Shown piece after piece: positions 1 to 7,604 of a stretch of 64,000 nt of DNA. The translations under genes and the position numbers were made by a program. The DNA comes from Glaciihabitans tibetensis. Lineage in GTDB: Bacteria > Actinomycetota > Actinomycetes > Actinomycetales > Microbacteriaceae. How positions within the stretch are numbered: position 1 is the stretch's first letter; each line of letters begins with the position of its first letter. The stretch is taken from the NCBI RefSeq assembly GCF_003003265.1, contig NZ_PVTL01000001.1, forward strand, positions 62,001 to 126,000, given 5' to 3'. A model generated the notes under the pieces. It had not been told where the DNA came from. It ran no database searches and worked only from the letters and a program-made list of their open reading frames with translations.

Positions 1-1
1 C

Positions 2-82
2 CATGCCAAGATCGCGCAGTGGCGGCACGCCCAGCAAGTGGAACGTACCGAGCGCGTCCGCCCCGATCTGTTGCCCGGCTGA
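2..82 (+). CDS. trmD: tRNA (guanine37-N1)-methyltransferase TrmD, 3' end only
   Basis: Only the last 26 codons are present; the gene begins before the window. The frame reads as the C-terminal helix of TrmD, the SAM-dependent enzyme that makes m1G37 in tRNA: an IAQWR segment, then ERTERVRPDLL and a short end. This match is from memory of the family. Context supports it, because trmD normally lies directly upstream of rplS and lepB, which follow here at 2351 and 2790. The stop TGA (80-82) lies in the first unit of the tandem array that runs to 250. A reverse-strand reading of the same bases also looks partly protein-like, but it has a stop just upstream and no good start. Confidence 0.8.
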   Translation, partial: HAKIAQWRHAQQVERTERVRPDLLPG

Positions 83-250
83 CTCACGGACGAGTAACGG
101 TCAGGACCAGCGCGCTGGCGGGGCGCGCGTGCGGTCAGGAGGCGCGTGCGGTCAGAACGAGCGTGCGTGCTGGCGGGACGAGCGTGCGGTCAGGACCAGC
201 GCGCTGGCGGGACGAGCATGCGGTCAGGACGAGCGTGCGGTCAGGACGAG
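81..250. repeat. 17-bp tandem array between trmD and map 3' ends
   Basis: About ten units, mostly 17 bp. Two alternating types are visible, CGTGCGGTCAGGACGAG (for example 183-199, 217-233, 234-250) and CGCGCTGGCGGGACGAG (111-127, 200-216), plus one 21-bp and one 16-bp variant. The left edge overlaps the trmD stop. The right edge is inside map, whose stop (224-226) and last nine or so codons are repeat sequence. Because 17 is not a multiple of three, the GGTCAGG core gives a reverse-strand TGA in successive frames. Confidence 0.93.
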
Positions 251-994
251 CGGGCCGTCCGCCGTGATCGCGACGGTGTGCTCAGCGTGCGCCGCGCGCG
301 AGCCGTCTGCGCTGCGCAGCGTCCAGCCGTCGCGATCGGTGTAGATCTTGTCCGTGGTGTGCATGAACCACGGCTCAATCGCGAACACCAGGCCCTCGCG
401 CAGCGGCACCCCGCGTTTGGCGCGTCCGTCGTTCGGGACATGGGGATCGCCGTGCATGGTGCGTCCCACACCGTGACCGCCGAAGTCAGTGTTCACTCCG
501 AGACCGGCACTGCGGGCGACGGAACCGATGGCCGCAGACACATCGCCCATCTTTCCGCCGGCGATAGCGGCGGCGATGCCTGCTTCCAGCGCGAAGTCCG
601 TGACCTCGATGAGTCTGAGATCCTCTTCCCGGGGCGTGCCGACAATCATGGTCAACGCTGAATCGCACACCCATCCATTGACAGACGCGGCAAAGTCGAG
701 GCTGATCATGTCGCCATCGCGCAGGCGGTAGTCGTGGGGGAGACCGTGCAGCGCGGCGTCATTGACCGACGTGCAGATGACCTTTCCAAACGGCGAGGCG
801 CCGAAGGAGGGGTGGTAGTCGATGTAACAGCTCTCGGCGCCGCTGCTGCGAATCATGCCGTGCGCGAGCTTGTCAAGGGTGAGAAGGTTCACACCGACTG
901 CCGCAGCTTCGGACGTTGCCTCGAGCACGCTGGCCACGAAGCTGCCCGCCGCTCGCATCTCATCGATCTCGGCGCGGGTGCGTAGTTCGATCAC
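224..994 (-). CDS. map: Type I methionine aminopeptidase
   Basis: Removes the N-terminal Met from nascent proteins in the cytoplasm. The 256-residue product has the full type I metal site: D100 (SLDFAAS), D111 (CDSALT), H174 (GGHGVG), E207 (IEPW) and E238 (AEHT), plus H83 in the ALHG motif. Length is normal for a short type I enzyme without the zinc-finger extension. It overlaps the upstream TetR gene by 4 bp (ATGA), so the two are probably one transcript. Its position on the reverse strand between trmD and rplS is unusual. The last residues (LVLTARSS) and the stop are encoded by tandem-repeat units, so the tail has probably been altered. Actinobacteria often carry two map genes; this may be the second. 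Confidence 0.95.
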   Translation of the reverse strand: MIELRTRAEIDEMRAAGSFVASVLEATSEAAAVGVNLLTLDKLAHGMIRSSGAESCYIDYHPSFGASPFGKVICTSVNDAALHGLPHDYRLRDGDMISLDFAASVNGWVCDSALTMIVGTPREEDLRLIEVTDFALEAGIAAAIAGGKMGDVSAAIGSVARSAGLGVNTDFGGHGVGRTMHGDPHVPNDGRAKRGVPLREGLVFAIEPWFMHTTDKIYTDRDGWTLRSADGSRAAHAEHTVAITADGPLVLTARSS

Positions 995-1638
995 GGAACG
1001 ACCGGGAGGTGGGTGGATTCTCTAAGGTAGCCGCGAGCGATCTCGCGTGCTTTCTGGATGAATCTCTCATCACCCTGCGGCTCAAGAAGGAATGCTCGCT
1101 TCATGAGCGCGTTTTCGATTTCGACGATGATCTCCAGATCGAAGATCAGGTCGTCGGTCGGCACGAAGTTGTACTTCTCGCCGAGGATTCCCGCGATCGC
1201 GCGCGAGAAGACACCATTGTTGCTCAAGCTCGGGTCGAGGAACCGGTCGTTGATGACGTCACCGAAGCGGAGGGCGCGGAAGCCGACGTGATTGCGATGC
1301 ATGTCAACGAAGGTGTCGATGGCGGCGTCCAGCGCATTCCGCCATGCGTTCTGGTCGTTTTCCAGCGCCGCGAACACCCGGTCGGTGTAGTGCTCGAGGT
1401 TGCGTGCCGCGAGGGCGCGAAGGAGGGATTGGATGTTTGGAAAGTACCGGTACACAACACCGACGGATGAGCCGGACCGGATCGCGACGTCGCTGGTGGT
1501 GAGACTGTCGATTCCGTCGGCGTGGATGATTTCCGCCGCTGCGTCGAGCAACTTTTCGACCCGCTGCGCGCTGCGCTGCTGAATGGGCTCTGTCCGGACC
1601 AGGCCTTGGACAGTGGGAACTTCCTGCTGGTCGTTCAT
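991..1638 (-). CDS. TetR-family transcriptional regulator
   Basis: A 215-residue one-component repressor-type regulator. The DNA-binding domain is near the N-terminus, with the helix-turn-helix around residues 46-68 (LTTSDVAIRSG, then VGVVYRYFPN, the usual TetR recognition-helix ending). The C-terminal ligand domain is not recognisable. I chose ATG at 1638, 11 codons inside the longest frame, because it is followed by a typical flexible leader; a start at 1671 is possible. The gene runs divergently from the membrane protein at 1693 and is translationally coupled to map. The 54-bp gap to 1693 probably holds both promoters and an operator. Ligand and targets are unknown. Confidence 0.88.
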   Translation of the reverse strand: MNDQQEVPTVQGLVRTEPIQQRSAQRVEKLLDAAAEIIHADGIDSLTTSDVAIRSGSSVGVVYRYFPNIQSLLRALAARNLEHYTDRVFAALENDQNAWRNALDAAIDTFVDMHRNHVGFRALRFGDVINDRFLDPSLSNNGVFSRAIAGILGEKYNFVPTDDLIFDLEIIVEIENALMKRAFLLEPQGDERFIQKAREIARGYLRESTHLPVVP

Positions 1639-1680
1639 GAGAATGTGTCTTCCGATCGGGTAGCGTGCCACTGCTGAAGA

Positions 1681-1686
1681 TACCCT
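1681..1686 (+). promoter_or_regulatory. -10 box (TACCCT) six bases before a start codon
   Basis: TANNNT hexamer with six bases to ATG 1693 and no Shine-Dalgarno sequence, which fits a leaderless transcript of the membrane protein gene. Confidence 0.45.
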
Positions 1687-1692
1687 TAAGTT

Positions 1693-2172
1693 ATGTCCTA
1701 TCGCCGACTTCTTTACCTCGGCCAGTTCGTGGCCGCGGTTGTTCTCCCCACGTGGGTGCTGGTTTCGCGGGGGATACTTGCCGACGGGGTGGGTTGGGAA
1801 CTTCTGGTATATCTCTTCGCCTGCCCGGCGCTGTTTCTGTCAATGGTCGTAGTGGGCGCGCTGATCAACGCGCGCGTCAGCGTACGGTCGATCCGCGCGG
1901 TCTCGTGGCGCGACGCGTCGCTGCTGACGGTCTGGTACCTCGCGATTGTGGCGTACGGACTGTGGGCGTTCCAAGCCCTAGCGGTCGCCGTGGTGCTGCT
2001 CTCGATCGCGGCCTTCTGGGTGTCAGCCTGGACGCTGTTCCGCGAAACCCGGGCCCGATTCCGAGGAATTGTTGCGGACTTCGAGCGCGCGGCGCAACCT
2101 CCGGGGGCCGCCGGACCTACCGTCGAGCCGCGGCGCATCATTGTGATCAACCCCGATGAGAAACCCCGGTGA
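1693..2172 (+). CDS. Small four-helix membrane protein
   Basis: Hypothetical 159-residue integral membrane protein. Hydrophobic stretches at about 8-27, 36-58, 76-94 and 97-115 predict four membrane helices, with a charged cytoplasmic tail of about 40 residues (RETRARFRG, then a Pro/Ala-rich section). No enzymatic motif is visible. It lies divergent to the TetR gene and upstream of rplS. The start ATG has no ribosome binding site and a TACCCT box six bases upstream, so it is probably leaderless. Regulation by the neighbouring TetR protein is an inference from the divergent arrangement only. Confidence 0.8.
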   Translation: MSYRRLLYLGQFVAAVVLPTWVLVSRGILADGVGWELLVYLFACPALFLSMVVVGALINARVSVRSIRAVSWRDASLLTVWYLAIVAYGLWAFQALAVAVVLLSIAAFWVSAWTLFRETRARFRGIVADFERAAQPPGAAGPTVEPRRIIVINPDEKPR

Positions 2173-2234
2173 GACAAAGCCTGGCCCGGATCGCTCCGTG
2201 GGTTAGCAGCTTTGGCTTGCGTATGGCAGAATTA

Positions 2235-2268
2235 CCCCTTGTGCCATGTTTCGGCTCTGCCACAGGGG
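2235..2268 (+). promoter_or_regulatory. Candidate rplS leader hairpin
   Basis: CCCCTTGTG at 2235-2243 pairs with CACAGGGG at 2261-2268: eight base pairs with one bulged T, and an inner GCC/GGC pair that could extend the helix. It lies about 80 bases before the rplS start in an otherwise empty 178-base leader. A CAGAAT hexamer at 2227-2232 just upstream could be a -10 box. L19 leaders that bind the ribosomal protein are known in other phyla; that this is one is inference. Confidence 0.4.
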
Positions 2269-2350
2269 AGCAAACGGTTCGGGCACACCCTTCATTCTTT
2301 TACATAACAGAACGTGATCGACCTGTGGCGGTTACAGAGAGCGACAAGCC

Positions 2351-2701
2351 ATGAGCCATCTCCTCGAAGGCGTCGACGCAGCTTCACTGCGTTCGGACGT
2401 CCCCGACTTCCGCGCGGGTGACACCGTCAAGGTGCACGTAAACATCATTGAAGGTACCCGTTCACGTATCCAGGTCTTCCAGGGTGTCGTTATCGGTCGC
2501 CAGGGTGACAGCGTTCGCGAGACCTTCACGGTCCGTAAGGTCAGCTTCCAGGTTGGCGTCGAGCGTACCTTCCCGGTGCACTCCCCGGTCATCGATCACA
2601 TCGAGATTGTGACGCGCGGCGATGTTCGCCGCGCGAAGCTGTACTACCTGCGCGACCTGCGCGGCAAGAAGGCAAAGATCAAGGAAAAGCGTTTCAACTA
2701 A
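2351..2701 (+). CDS. rplS: 50S ribosomal protein L19
   Basis: A 116-residue L19, the protein at the 30S-50S interface. Recognisable blocks are [35 protein letters not shown] and the C-terminal [21 protein letters not shown] signature. Length is normal. It lies in the usual place, downstream of trmD and upstream of lepB, although a map/TetR pair and a membrane protein have come between it and trmD. The 178-base leader carries a possible regulatory hairpin. A strong terminator follows 20 bases after the stop, so L19 is probably transcribed alone. Confidence 0.98.
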   Translation: MSHLLEGVDAASLRSDVPDFRAGDTVKVHVNIIEGTRSRIQVFQGVVIGRQGDSVRETFTVRKVSFQVGVERTFPVHSPVIDHIEIVTRGDVRRAKLYYLRDLRGKKAKIKEKRFN

Positions 2702-2720
2702 CTGACGCGCCAATCCACCT

Positions 2721-2764
2721 CGAGCTCCCTGCATCTACACTTGGCAGGGAGCTCGATGCTTTAA
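2721..2764 (+). terminator. Rho-independent terminator after rplS
   Basis: Perfect 12-bp stem: CGAGCTCCCTGC at 2721-2732 and its complement at 2744-2755, with an 11-base loop, followed by ATGCTTTA. The T run is short. Confidence 0.8.
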
Positions 2765-2789
2765 CAATCAGGGCTTAAACGACAGGCGC

Positions 2790-3557
2790 ATGAATGACGG
2801 ACACAGTTTGACGGACACAGTAGACGAGACGCCAGACGGCAGTCTTGATCGACCACGGGACCGTCGGGCAAAGAGCGCGATGCGCTTCGCCCGAGACATC
2901 CTGCTCATCTTTCTTGCGGCCCTGCTGATTTCGTTTTTGATCAAGACGTTCCTGATTCGATCCTTCTACATTCCGTCCGAGTCGATGGAACAGACTCTCG
3001 TTCTCAACGACCGGATCATCGTCAACGAACTCACTCCCGACCTGGTGCCGATCAGTCGAGGCGACGTGATTGTCTTCCAGGACCCGGGCAACTGGCTTCA
3101 GCCCCAGCCCGTTGTTGAGAAGAATCCGCTCGCTGCGGCCATCGACTCTGCGCTCGGCTTCGTCGGGCTGAGTGCGACCGACAGCAACGACCACCTCATC
3201 AAGCGGGTCATCGGGCTTCCCGGGGACCACGTGATCTGCTGTGACGAGTTCGGCAGGCTGACCGTCAATGGCACCGCGCTCGAAGAGCCGTACACCCAGC
3301 TCAAGGACGGGTTTACCGACGCGTCACCGGAGACGTTTGACATCGTGGTGCCCGAGGACTCCCTCTGGGTCATGGGCGACAACCGATACCAGTCTGCGGA
3401 TTCGGCGTACCACCACGCGAACGAACCCGGCCACGAGTACGTCCCGTACGACGACGTCGTCGGGCGGGCCTTTGTCGTCAGTTGGCCGCTGAGTCGCTGG
3501 GCCTGGCTCGACAATTACCCGCTGGTTTTCAGCGATGTCGAGGACGCGAGCAACTAG
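2790..3557 (+). CDS. lepB: Signal peptidase I
   Basis: Membrane-bound Ser/Lys protease that cuts signal peptides from exported proteins. The 255-residue chain has a cytoplasmic basic N-terminus, one membrane helix (about residues 34-56), then the conserved boxes: nucleophile S65 in PSESM, general base K138 in LIKRVIGLPGD and the MGDNR box at 195-199. A two-Cys pair (CC at 150-151) sits after the Lys box. The order rplS, lepB, rnhB is the standard actinobacterial one. The stop is two bases before the rnhB start, suggesting co-transcription from the region after the rplS terminator. Confidence 0.97.
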   Translation: MNDGHSLTDTVDETPDGSLDRPRDRRAKSAMRFARDILLIFLAALLISFLIKTFLIRSFYIPSESMEQTLVLNDRIIVNELTPDLVPISRGDVIVFQDPGNWLQPQPVVEKNPLAAAIDSALGFVGLSATDSNDHLIKRVIGLPGDHVICCDEFGRLTVNGTALEEPYTQLKDGFTDASPETFDIVVPEDSLWVMGDNRYQSADSAYHHANEPGHEYVPYDDVVGRAFVVSWPLSRWAWLDNYPLVFSDVEDASN

Positions 3558-3559
3558 TC

Positions 3560-4309
3560 GTGGCTGTTGCCGAACCCACCCTTGAGTTCGAGACGGAGTT
3601 GCACAACTCGGGCGCGCGCTACGTCATCGGGTGCGACGAAGTCGGTAGGGGTGCCATTGCCGGTCCCGTCGGAGTGGGAGTGTGCTTGGTGGATGCCGCG
3701 GTCGGCGCTCACCCGGAAGGCCTCAGGGATTCCAAACTCCTCAGTGAGAAGCGTCGGGAGGAACTCGCTCCCCGCGCGGCGCTGTGGGCTCGTTTCAGTG
3801 CGGTGGGTCTCGCCACTGCCGAGGAAGTGGACGCCGTCGGCATCATCGCGGCGCTGGGGATAGCCGGAAAGCGTGCGCTTGCGAGCCTCCACCAGGCCGG
3901 TGCGAACGTGCGTGACAGCGTCATCCTGCTCGACGGCTCGCACGACTGGCTTTCTCCGTCGCTGGCCACACCATTGCGGGTGCGTACCCGGGTCAAAGCA
4001 GATCGCGACTGCGCGTCTGTATCCGCGGCATCCGTTCTCGCCAAGGTGCACCGCGACCGCCTTATGATCGCTGCCGACCTGGCACACCCGGGATATGGCT
4101 GGGCGTCCAACAAGGGTTACGGCTCGGTCGCCCATTTCGACGCAATAGCTGCGCTCGGGGCGACGCCGCTGCACCGGCACACCTGGTTGCGCTCGGCGAC
4201 GCCGACGATCCTGGACCCAGGGGCGTCAGGCGGCGGCGAAACGGGTGCCTCGGGCAACGGAATTGTCAACGCTGTGCACGCCTCGAGCCTGCTCGCGGAA
4301 AACGCCTAG
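3560..4309 (+). CDS. rnhB: Ribonuclease HII
   Basis: Cuts RNA in RNA-DNA hybrids and removes misincorporated ribonucleotides. The GTG start at 3560, two bases after lepB, gives 249 residues; the longer frame runs back into lepB. The first acidic pair D26-E27 is in the CDEVGRGAIAGPV motif, a further Asp is in LLDGSHDW, and the last catalytic Asp is in KADRDCASVSAAS, followed by a VHRDRLM helix. The C-terminus has a Gly/Ala-rich tail after the fold (PGASGGGETGASG). The stop codon overlaps a TAGACT box that may drive the next gene. Confidence 0.95.
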   Translation: MAVAEPTLEFETELHNSGARYVIGCDEVGRGAIAGPVGVGVCLVDAAVGAHPEGLRDSKLLSEKRREELAPRAALWARFSAVGLATAEEVDAVGIIAALGIAGKRALASLHQAGANVRDSVILLDGSHDWLSPSLATPLRVRTRVKADRDCASVSAASVLAKVHRDRLMIAADLAHPGYGWASNKGYGSVAHFDAIAALGATPLHRHTWLRSATPTILDPGASGGGETGASGNGIVNAVHASSLLAENA

Positions 4310-4321
4310 ACTGATCCCAGC

Positions 4322-4645
4322 ATGGAAGAAGACGAATTCGAAGACTACGACCGAGAGGTCGAGCTTGCTCTCTATCGGGAGTACCGCGACGTGGTGTCGC
4401 AATTCCGTTATGTCGTGGAGACGGAGCGCAGGTTTTATCTCGCCAACGAGGTCAGCCTGGTGCGTCAGGACACGGAGCATGACTTCTATTTCGAACTCAC
4501 CATGAGTGACGTGTGGGTCTGGGACGTCTACCGTTCCGACCGGTTTGTGAAGTCCGTGCGCGTTCTCACGTTCAAGGACGTCAACGTCGAGGAGCTCAGC
4601 GCGAAAGAGCTGGAGCTGCCGAAGGAACTCGCGCTCGACGAGTAG
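4322..4645 (+). CDS. DUF2469 family protein
   Basis: A 107-residue cytoplasmic protein of the DUF2469 family, which in Actinobacteria is found next to rnhB and yraN, as here. It is strongly acidic at both ends (MEEDEFEDYDREVE, then ELPKELALDE) with a conserved middle (REYRDVVSQFRYVVETERRFY, then FYFELTMSDVWVWDVYR). Molecular function is not known. A TAGACT box at 4307-4312 lies nine bases before the ATG and there is no clear ribosome binding site, so a near-leaderless start is possible. The final codons are the first unit of a 17-bp array running to 4744. Confidence 0.93.
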   Translation: MEEDEFEDYDREVELALYREYRDVVSQFRYVVETERRFYLANEVSLVRQDTEHDFYFELTMSDVWVWDVYRSDRFVKSVRVLTFKDVNVEELSAKELELPKELALDE

Positions 4646-4744
4646 TCGCGCTCGACCTTGTAGCGGCGCTCACCTTGTCGCGGCGCTCGACGAGTAGCCG
4701 TGGTCGACATGTAGCCGCGCTCAACGAGTACCCGTGGTCGACGC
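4625..4744. repeat. 17-bp tandem array at the DUF2469 gene 3' end
   Basis: Seven units: 4625-4641 (last coding codons), 4642-4659 (18 bp, contains the stop TAG 4643-4645), 4660-4676, 4677-4693, 4694-4710, 4711-4727, 4728-4744. The common pattern is GTAGCCGCGCTCGACGA, alternating with a CCGTGGTCGAC variant. The array ends about 120 bases before yraN. Confidence 0.92.
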
Positions 4745-4865
4745 TAGTTGTACTGGCACCACGTCCTCTCCTCCCCAGCCGTCGCTCCTGTCCGGGAACA
4801 CACCGACCGCGGGAGCTGCGACTGAACGCTCTCCGCCCCCGGCATCCTCGGGGAGGGAGGTTGCG

Positions 4866-5222
4866 ATGGCGGCGAAGGACGAGCTCGGCAGACGCGGTGA
4901 GGTGCTCGCGGTCGCACACCTCGAGGCGCTCGGGCTCGAGGTGATCGATCGCAACTGGCGGTGTCGTCAGGGCGAGATCGACATCGTCGCGCGTGACGGC
5001 GCGTATGTCGTCTTCGTCGAGGTGAAGACGCGCTCCAGCACCTCCTTTGGCTCTCCGCTGCAGGGGATCACGCCCGCGAAACTGGCGCGCCTGAGACGTC
5101 TCGCGGCTGCGTGGTGCGCGGCGCACTCCGGAGACCATCGCTGGGTTCGAATCGATGCCATCGGGGTCCTCCTGCCACGCGTCGGGCCCGTAGCGATCGA
5201 GCACCTCCCGCGGATCTTCTGA
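4866..5222 (+). CDS. yraN: YraN family (UPF0102) nuclease-fold protein
   Basis: A 118-residue protein of the UPF0102 family with a Holliday-junction-resolvase/RecB-like nuclease core: E in CRQGEIDIVARDG followed by VFVEVKTRSS, the D-ExK pattern of that fold. Biological role is unsettled. I chose ATG 4866 over an earlier in-frame ATG because a GGAGGGAGG ribosome site precedes it at the right distance and homologous chains begin here. The stop shares one base with the comM start (TGATG), so the two are coupled. Confidence 0.95.
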   Translation: MAAKDELGRRGEVLAVAHLEALGLEVIDRNWRCRQGEIDIVARDGAYVVFVEVKTRSSTSFGSPLQGITPAKLARLRRLAAAWCAAHSGDHRWVRIDAIGVLLPRVGPVAIEHLPRIF

Positions 5223-6757
5223 TGGCTCTGGGAAGAACGCACGCGGTGTCGCTGCTGGGGTTGCGCGGCGCGATAGTAGAGATCGAGGCGGATATCTCCA
5301 GCAACCTGCCGAGCATGGTGCTTATTGGTCTACCCGACACAGCCCTCAACGAGGCGAAGGATCGCGTTCGTGCGGCCGCCACCAATTCCGGTTGCCCACT
5401 CGCCGGGCGTCGCATAACGGTAAACCTCTCGCCGGCCGCGCTCCCCAAACACGGCTCAGGGTTTGATCTCGCCATTGCCCTTGCGGCGCTCGCGGCAAAC
5501 GGCACGGTGAGCTCCGAATCGATCAACGCGGTGGTGCACCTGGGTGAGTTGGGTCTCGACGGCAGGCTGCGTCCGATCCCGGGGGTACTGCCGGCCGTGC
5601 ACGCCGCCGCGCAGGCCGGGTTCGCTACCGTGATGGTTCCGACGGGCAACGCGGAGGAAGCTGCGCTCGTTCCTGGAATTCGGGTGGTCGCCGTTCCGTC
5701 ACTGCGGGACGCGGTGATCTGGCACGGCGGAGCGTTTGCACCCGAACCTGTCGAGCCAGTACTGGTTTCTGTGCCCGCGGAACCTGAGGAAGACAGCAGC
5801 GATCTGGCGGATGTTGTCGGCAACGAGGAAGCCGTCGAGGCGATGGTGGTTGCGGCTGCGGGTGGGCACCATGTGTTTTTGCTCGGGCCTCCCGGGGCGG
5901 GCAAAACAATGCTTGCGGCACGACTTCCCGGGCTTCTGCCTGATCTGGACGCGCAGGCCGCCCTGGAAGTGAGTTCGGTTCGATCGCTGTCGGGATTGCC
6001 TGTCGGGGGCAGCCTCGCGCGCCGCCCGCCCCTCGAGGCACCCCACCACACGGCGACTGCCGCCGCGCTGGTGGGCGGCGGCAGTGCGATGATCCGGCCG
6101 GGAGCGGCGGCGCGGGCGAGTCACGGTGTGCTCTTCCTCGATGAGGTGCCCGAGTTTAGTTCCGCCGTGCTCGACGCGCTGCGACAGCCCCTCGAATCTG
6201 GGCTGATCACGATCCACAGGGCCAATTCGGTGGCGCAGTTTCCCGCGCGGTTTCAGCTGGTTATGGCAGCAAACCCCTGCCCGTGCGGACAATACGGGCC
6301 GCGAGACTCAGACTGCACCTGCAGCCCGCAGGTGCGTCGTCGCTACCTTGCGCGAGTGTCTGGTCCGCTGCTGGACCGCATCGACATTCAACTCCGGGTT
6401 CACCGCATCACGTCAGCGCAGATGCGGATTGGCGACGAGAATCCTCGCGTGAGCACAGAGAAGGCCCGCGCGCGCGTCGCCACCGCGCGACTCGTGGCGG
6501 CAGAGCGCCTTGCCGGGACACCGTGGAGCCTCAACTCACAGGTGCCCGGCAAGTGGCTGCGCGCTGCGGAATTCCGCTTATCTCCGGCTGTCACCGCTTC
6601 AATCGACCGGGCGTTGGAGCGGGGCGGACTGACCATGCGTGGCTATGACCGGGTGCTCCGGTTGGCGTGGACGCTTGCCGACCTCGACGGCGCCACCGCG
6701 CCTCGTGCAGATCACGTAGGTCGGGCTCTGTACCTGAGGAAGGCGATGACAACGTAG
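5222..6757 (+). CDS. comM: ComM/YifB Mg-chelatase-like AAA+ ATPase
   Basis: Hexameric helicase of the ComM group, which extends the heteroduplex during uptake of single-stranded DNA in natural transformation; the role in non-competent bacteria is unclear. The 511 residues show an N-terminal Lon-protease-like fold (about 1-170), Walker A GPPGAGKT at 222-229, Walker B VLFLDE at 303-308, the family Cys cluster NPCPCGQYG with a following CTC, and the C-terminal chelatase domain. The start overlaps the yraN stop by one base. In most relatives dprA follows directly; here a reverse ArsR/SRPBCC pair lies between. Confidence 0.97.
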   Translation: MALGRTHAVSLLGLRGAIVEIEADISSNLPSMVLIGLPDTALNEAKDRVRAAATNSGCPLAGRRITVNLSPAALPKHGSGFDLAIALAALAANGTVSSESINAVVHLGELGLDGRLRPIPGVLPAVHAAAQAGFATVMVPTGNAEEAALVPGIRVVAVPSLRDAVIWHGGAFAPEPVEPVLVSVPAEPEEDSSDLADVVGNEEAVEAMVVAAAGGHHVFLLGPPGAGKTMLAARLPGLLPDLDAQAALEVSSVRSLSGLPVGGSLARRPPLEAPHHTATAAALVGGGSAMIRPGAAARASHGVLFLDEVPEFSSAVLDALRQPLESGLITIHRANSVAQFPARFQLVMAANPCPCGQYGPRDSDCTCSPQVRRRYLARVSGPLLDRIDIQLRVHRITSAQMRIGDENPRVSTEKARARVATARLVAAERLAGTPWSLNSQVPGKWLRAAEFRLSPAVTASIDRALERGGLTMRGYDRVLRLAWTLADLDGATAPRADHVGRALYLRKAMTT

Positions 6758-6804
6758 CGGGGAGTGAACAACGGAACTGCTCCCTCGTGGCGCGGGTTTG
6801 CCGC

Positions 6805-7272
6805 TCAGCGAGTGAGGAACGCTTCGATGCGTTCGAAGGCGCCGACCCACGCCATTGTTTGGAAGAAGTCGCGCACCTCGGGGGTGGGGAAACCCGACTG
6901 AACCACTGTGACCAGCGTCGAGTCATCCTGATGGGCCTCGAAGGTGACCACAACGTGTGTGGTCATCGTCATGCCATCGGGATCGCTGCCTGTGGCGTCC
7001 GTCACGAGACGGTGTGGTCGATCGATCTCGAGGAAGGTCTGGGTCTCCCGGAAGAGGGAATCTCTGTCCGTTCCCCACACGGCGGTTTGCTGCCCGCCGA
7101 CGCGGAGATCTGTGGTTATTTCCACGATGCCGGGAGTCTCGTCGAGGATCGAGTACCAGATCTTCTGCTTCTCGGCATCGGTGTAGGCGTCGAACACCTC
7201 ATCCGGGGTGGCAGGGAGGATCCGCGTCATCCTCAATTCGATTGTTTCGTTTTCGGTGGTGCTCTCGCTCAT
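6805..7272 (-). CDS. SRPBCC (AHSA1-like) domain protein
   Basis: A 155-residue START/SRPBCC-fold protein of the AHSA1 group, which binds a small hydrophobic ligand in a helix-grip pocket. Visible family pattern: an IELRMTRILPATPDEVFDAY start, W in KIWY, a GG turn in RVGGQQ, and a terminal long helix (FFQTMAWVGAFERIEAFL). Start chosen at ATG 7272, four bases inside the ArsR stop (ATGA overlap), not at the longer 7356. The tight pairing of an ArsR repressor with an SRPBCC protein is common in Actinobacteria; the substrate is unknown. Confidence 0.9.
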   Translation of the reverse strand: MSESTTENETIELRMTRILPATPDEVFDAYTDAEKQKIWYSILDETPGIVEITTDLRVGGQQTAVWGTDRDSLFRETQTFLEIDRPHRLVTDATGSDPDGMTMTTHVVVTFEAHQDDSTLVTVVQSGFPTPEVRDFFQTMAWVGAFERIEAFLTR

Positions 7273-7604
7273 TTCTCGTGTCCTTTCTGGAGGGTGAAGT
7301 AGGCATCGAGACCGTCGAGTCGACGCTCCCAGAGCCGCTGATAGAAACTGATCCATGCCATCGCGTCATCCAAGCGCTCAGCGCCGAGCCGACACTGGCG
7401 GGTTCGGCCGATTTTCTCGGTCACAACCAGCCCGGCGTTCTCCAGGACGCGAACATGTTTCGCCATCCCCGTCACGGTGATCCCAGCCGGTTGGGCGAGC
7501 TCGCCTACGGTCGCAGGGCCATCGCCGAGCTGAGTGAGAATTCCACGCCGGGTGGGATCCGACAGCGCTGCGAAGGCCTCGTCGAGGGGACTTTGATGAA
7601 CCAT
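7269..7604 (-). CDS. ArsR-family (winged helix) regulator
   Basis: A 111-residue winged-helix repressor of the ArsR type that is partnered with SRPBCC genes. Core: DEAFAALSDPTRRGIL at the N-terminus, recognition helix in AGITVTGMAKHVRVLENAGLV, then a wing (KIGRTRQCRL). No metal-binding CxC motif is visible, so it is not a classical metal sensor. The start at ATG 7604 matches the usual family length; 7631 is the alternative. There is no ribosome site. The start codon lies in an inverted repeat that is probably its own operator, implying autoregulation. It overlaps the SRPBCC gene by 4 bp. Confidence 0.92.
   Translation of the reverse strand: MVHQSPLDEAFAALSDPTRRGILTQLGDGPATVGELAQPAGITVTGMAKHVRVLENAGLVVTEKIGRTRQCRLGAERLDDAMAWISFYQRLWERRLDGLDAYFTLQKGHEK

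Noticed and set aside
1-97. Reverse-strand coding fragment at the window edge
   Set aside because: Has a protein-like stretch but a stop just upstream and no start; the forward TrmD C-terminus explains the bases better.
5140-5155. GGTTCGAATC, like a tRNA T-loop
   Set aside because: It is inside yraN and there are no matching acceptor, D or anticodon arms around it.
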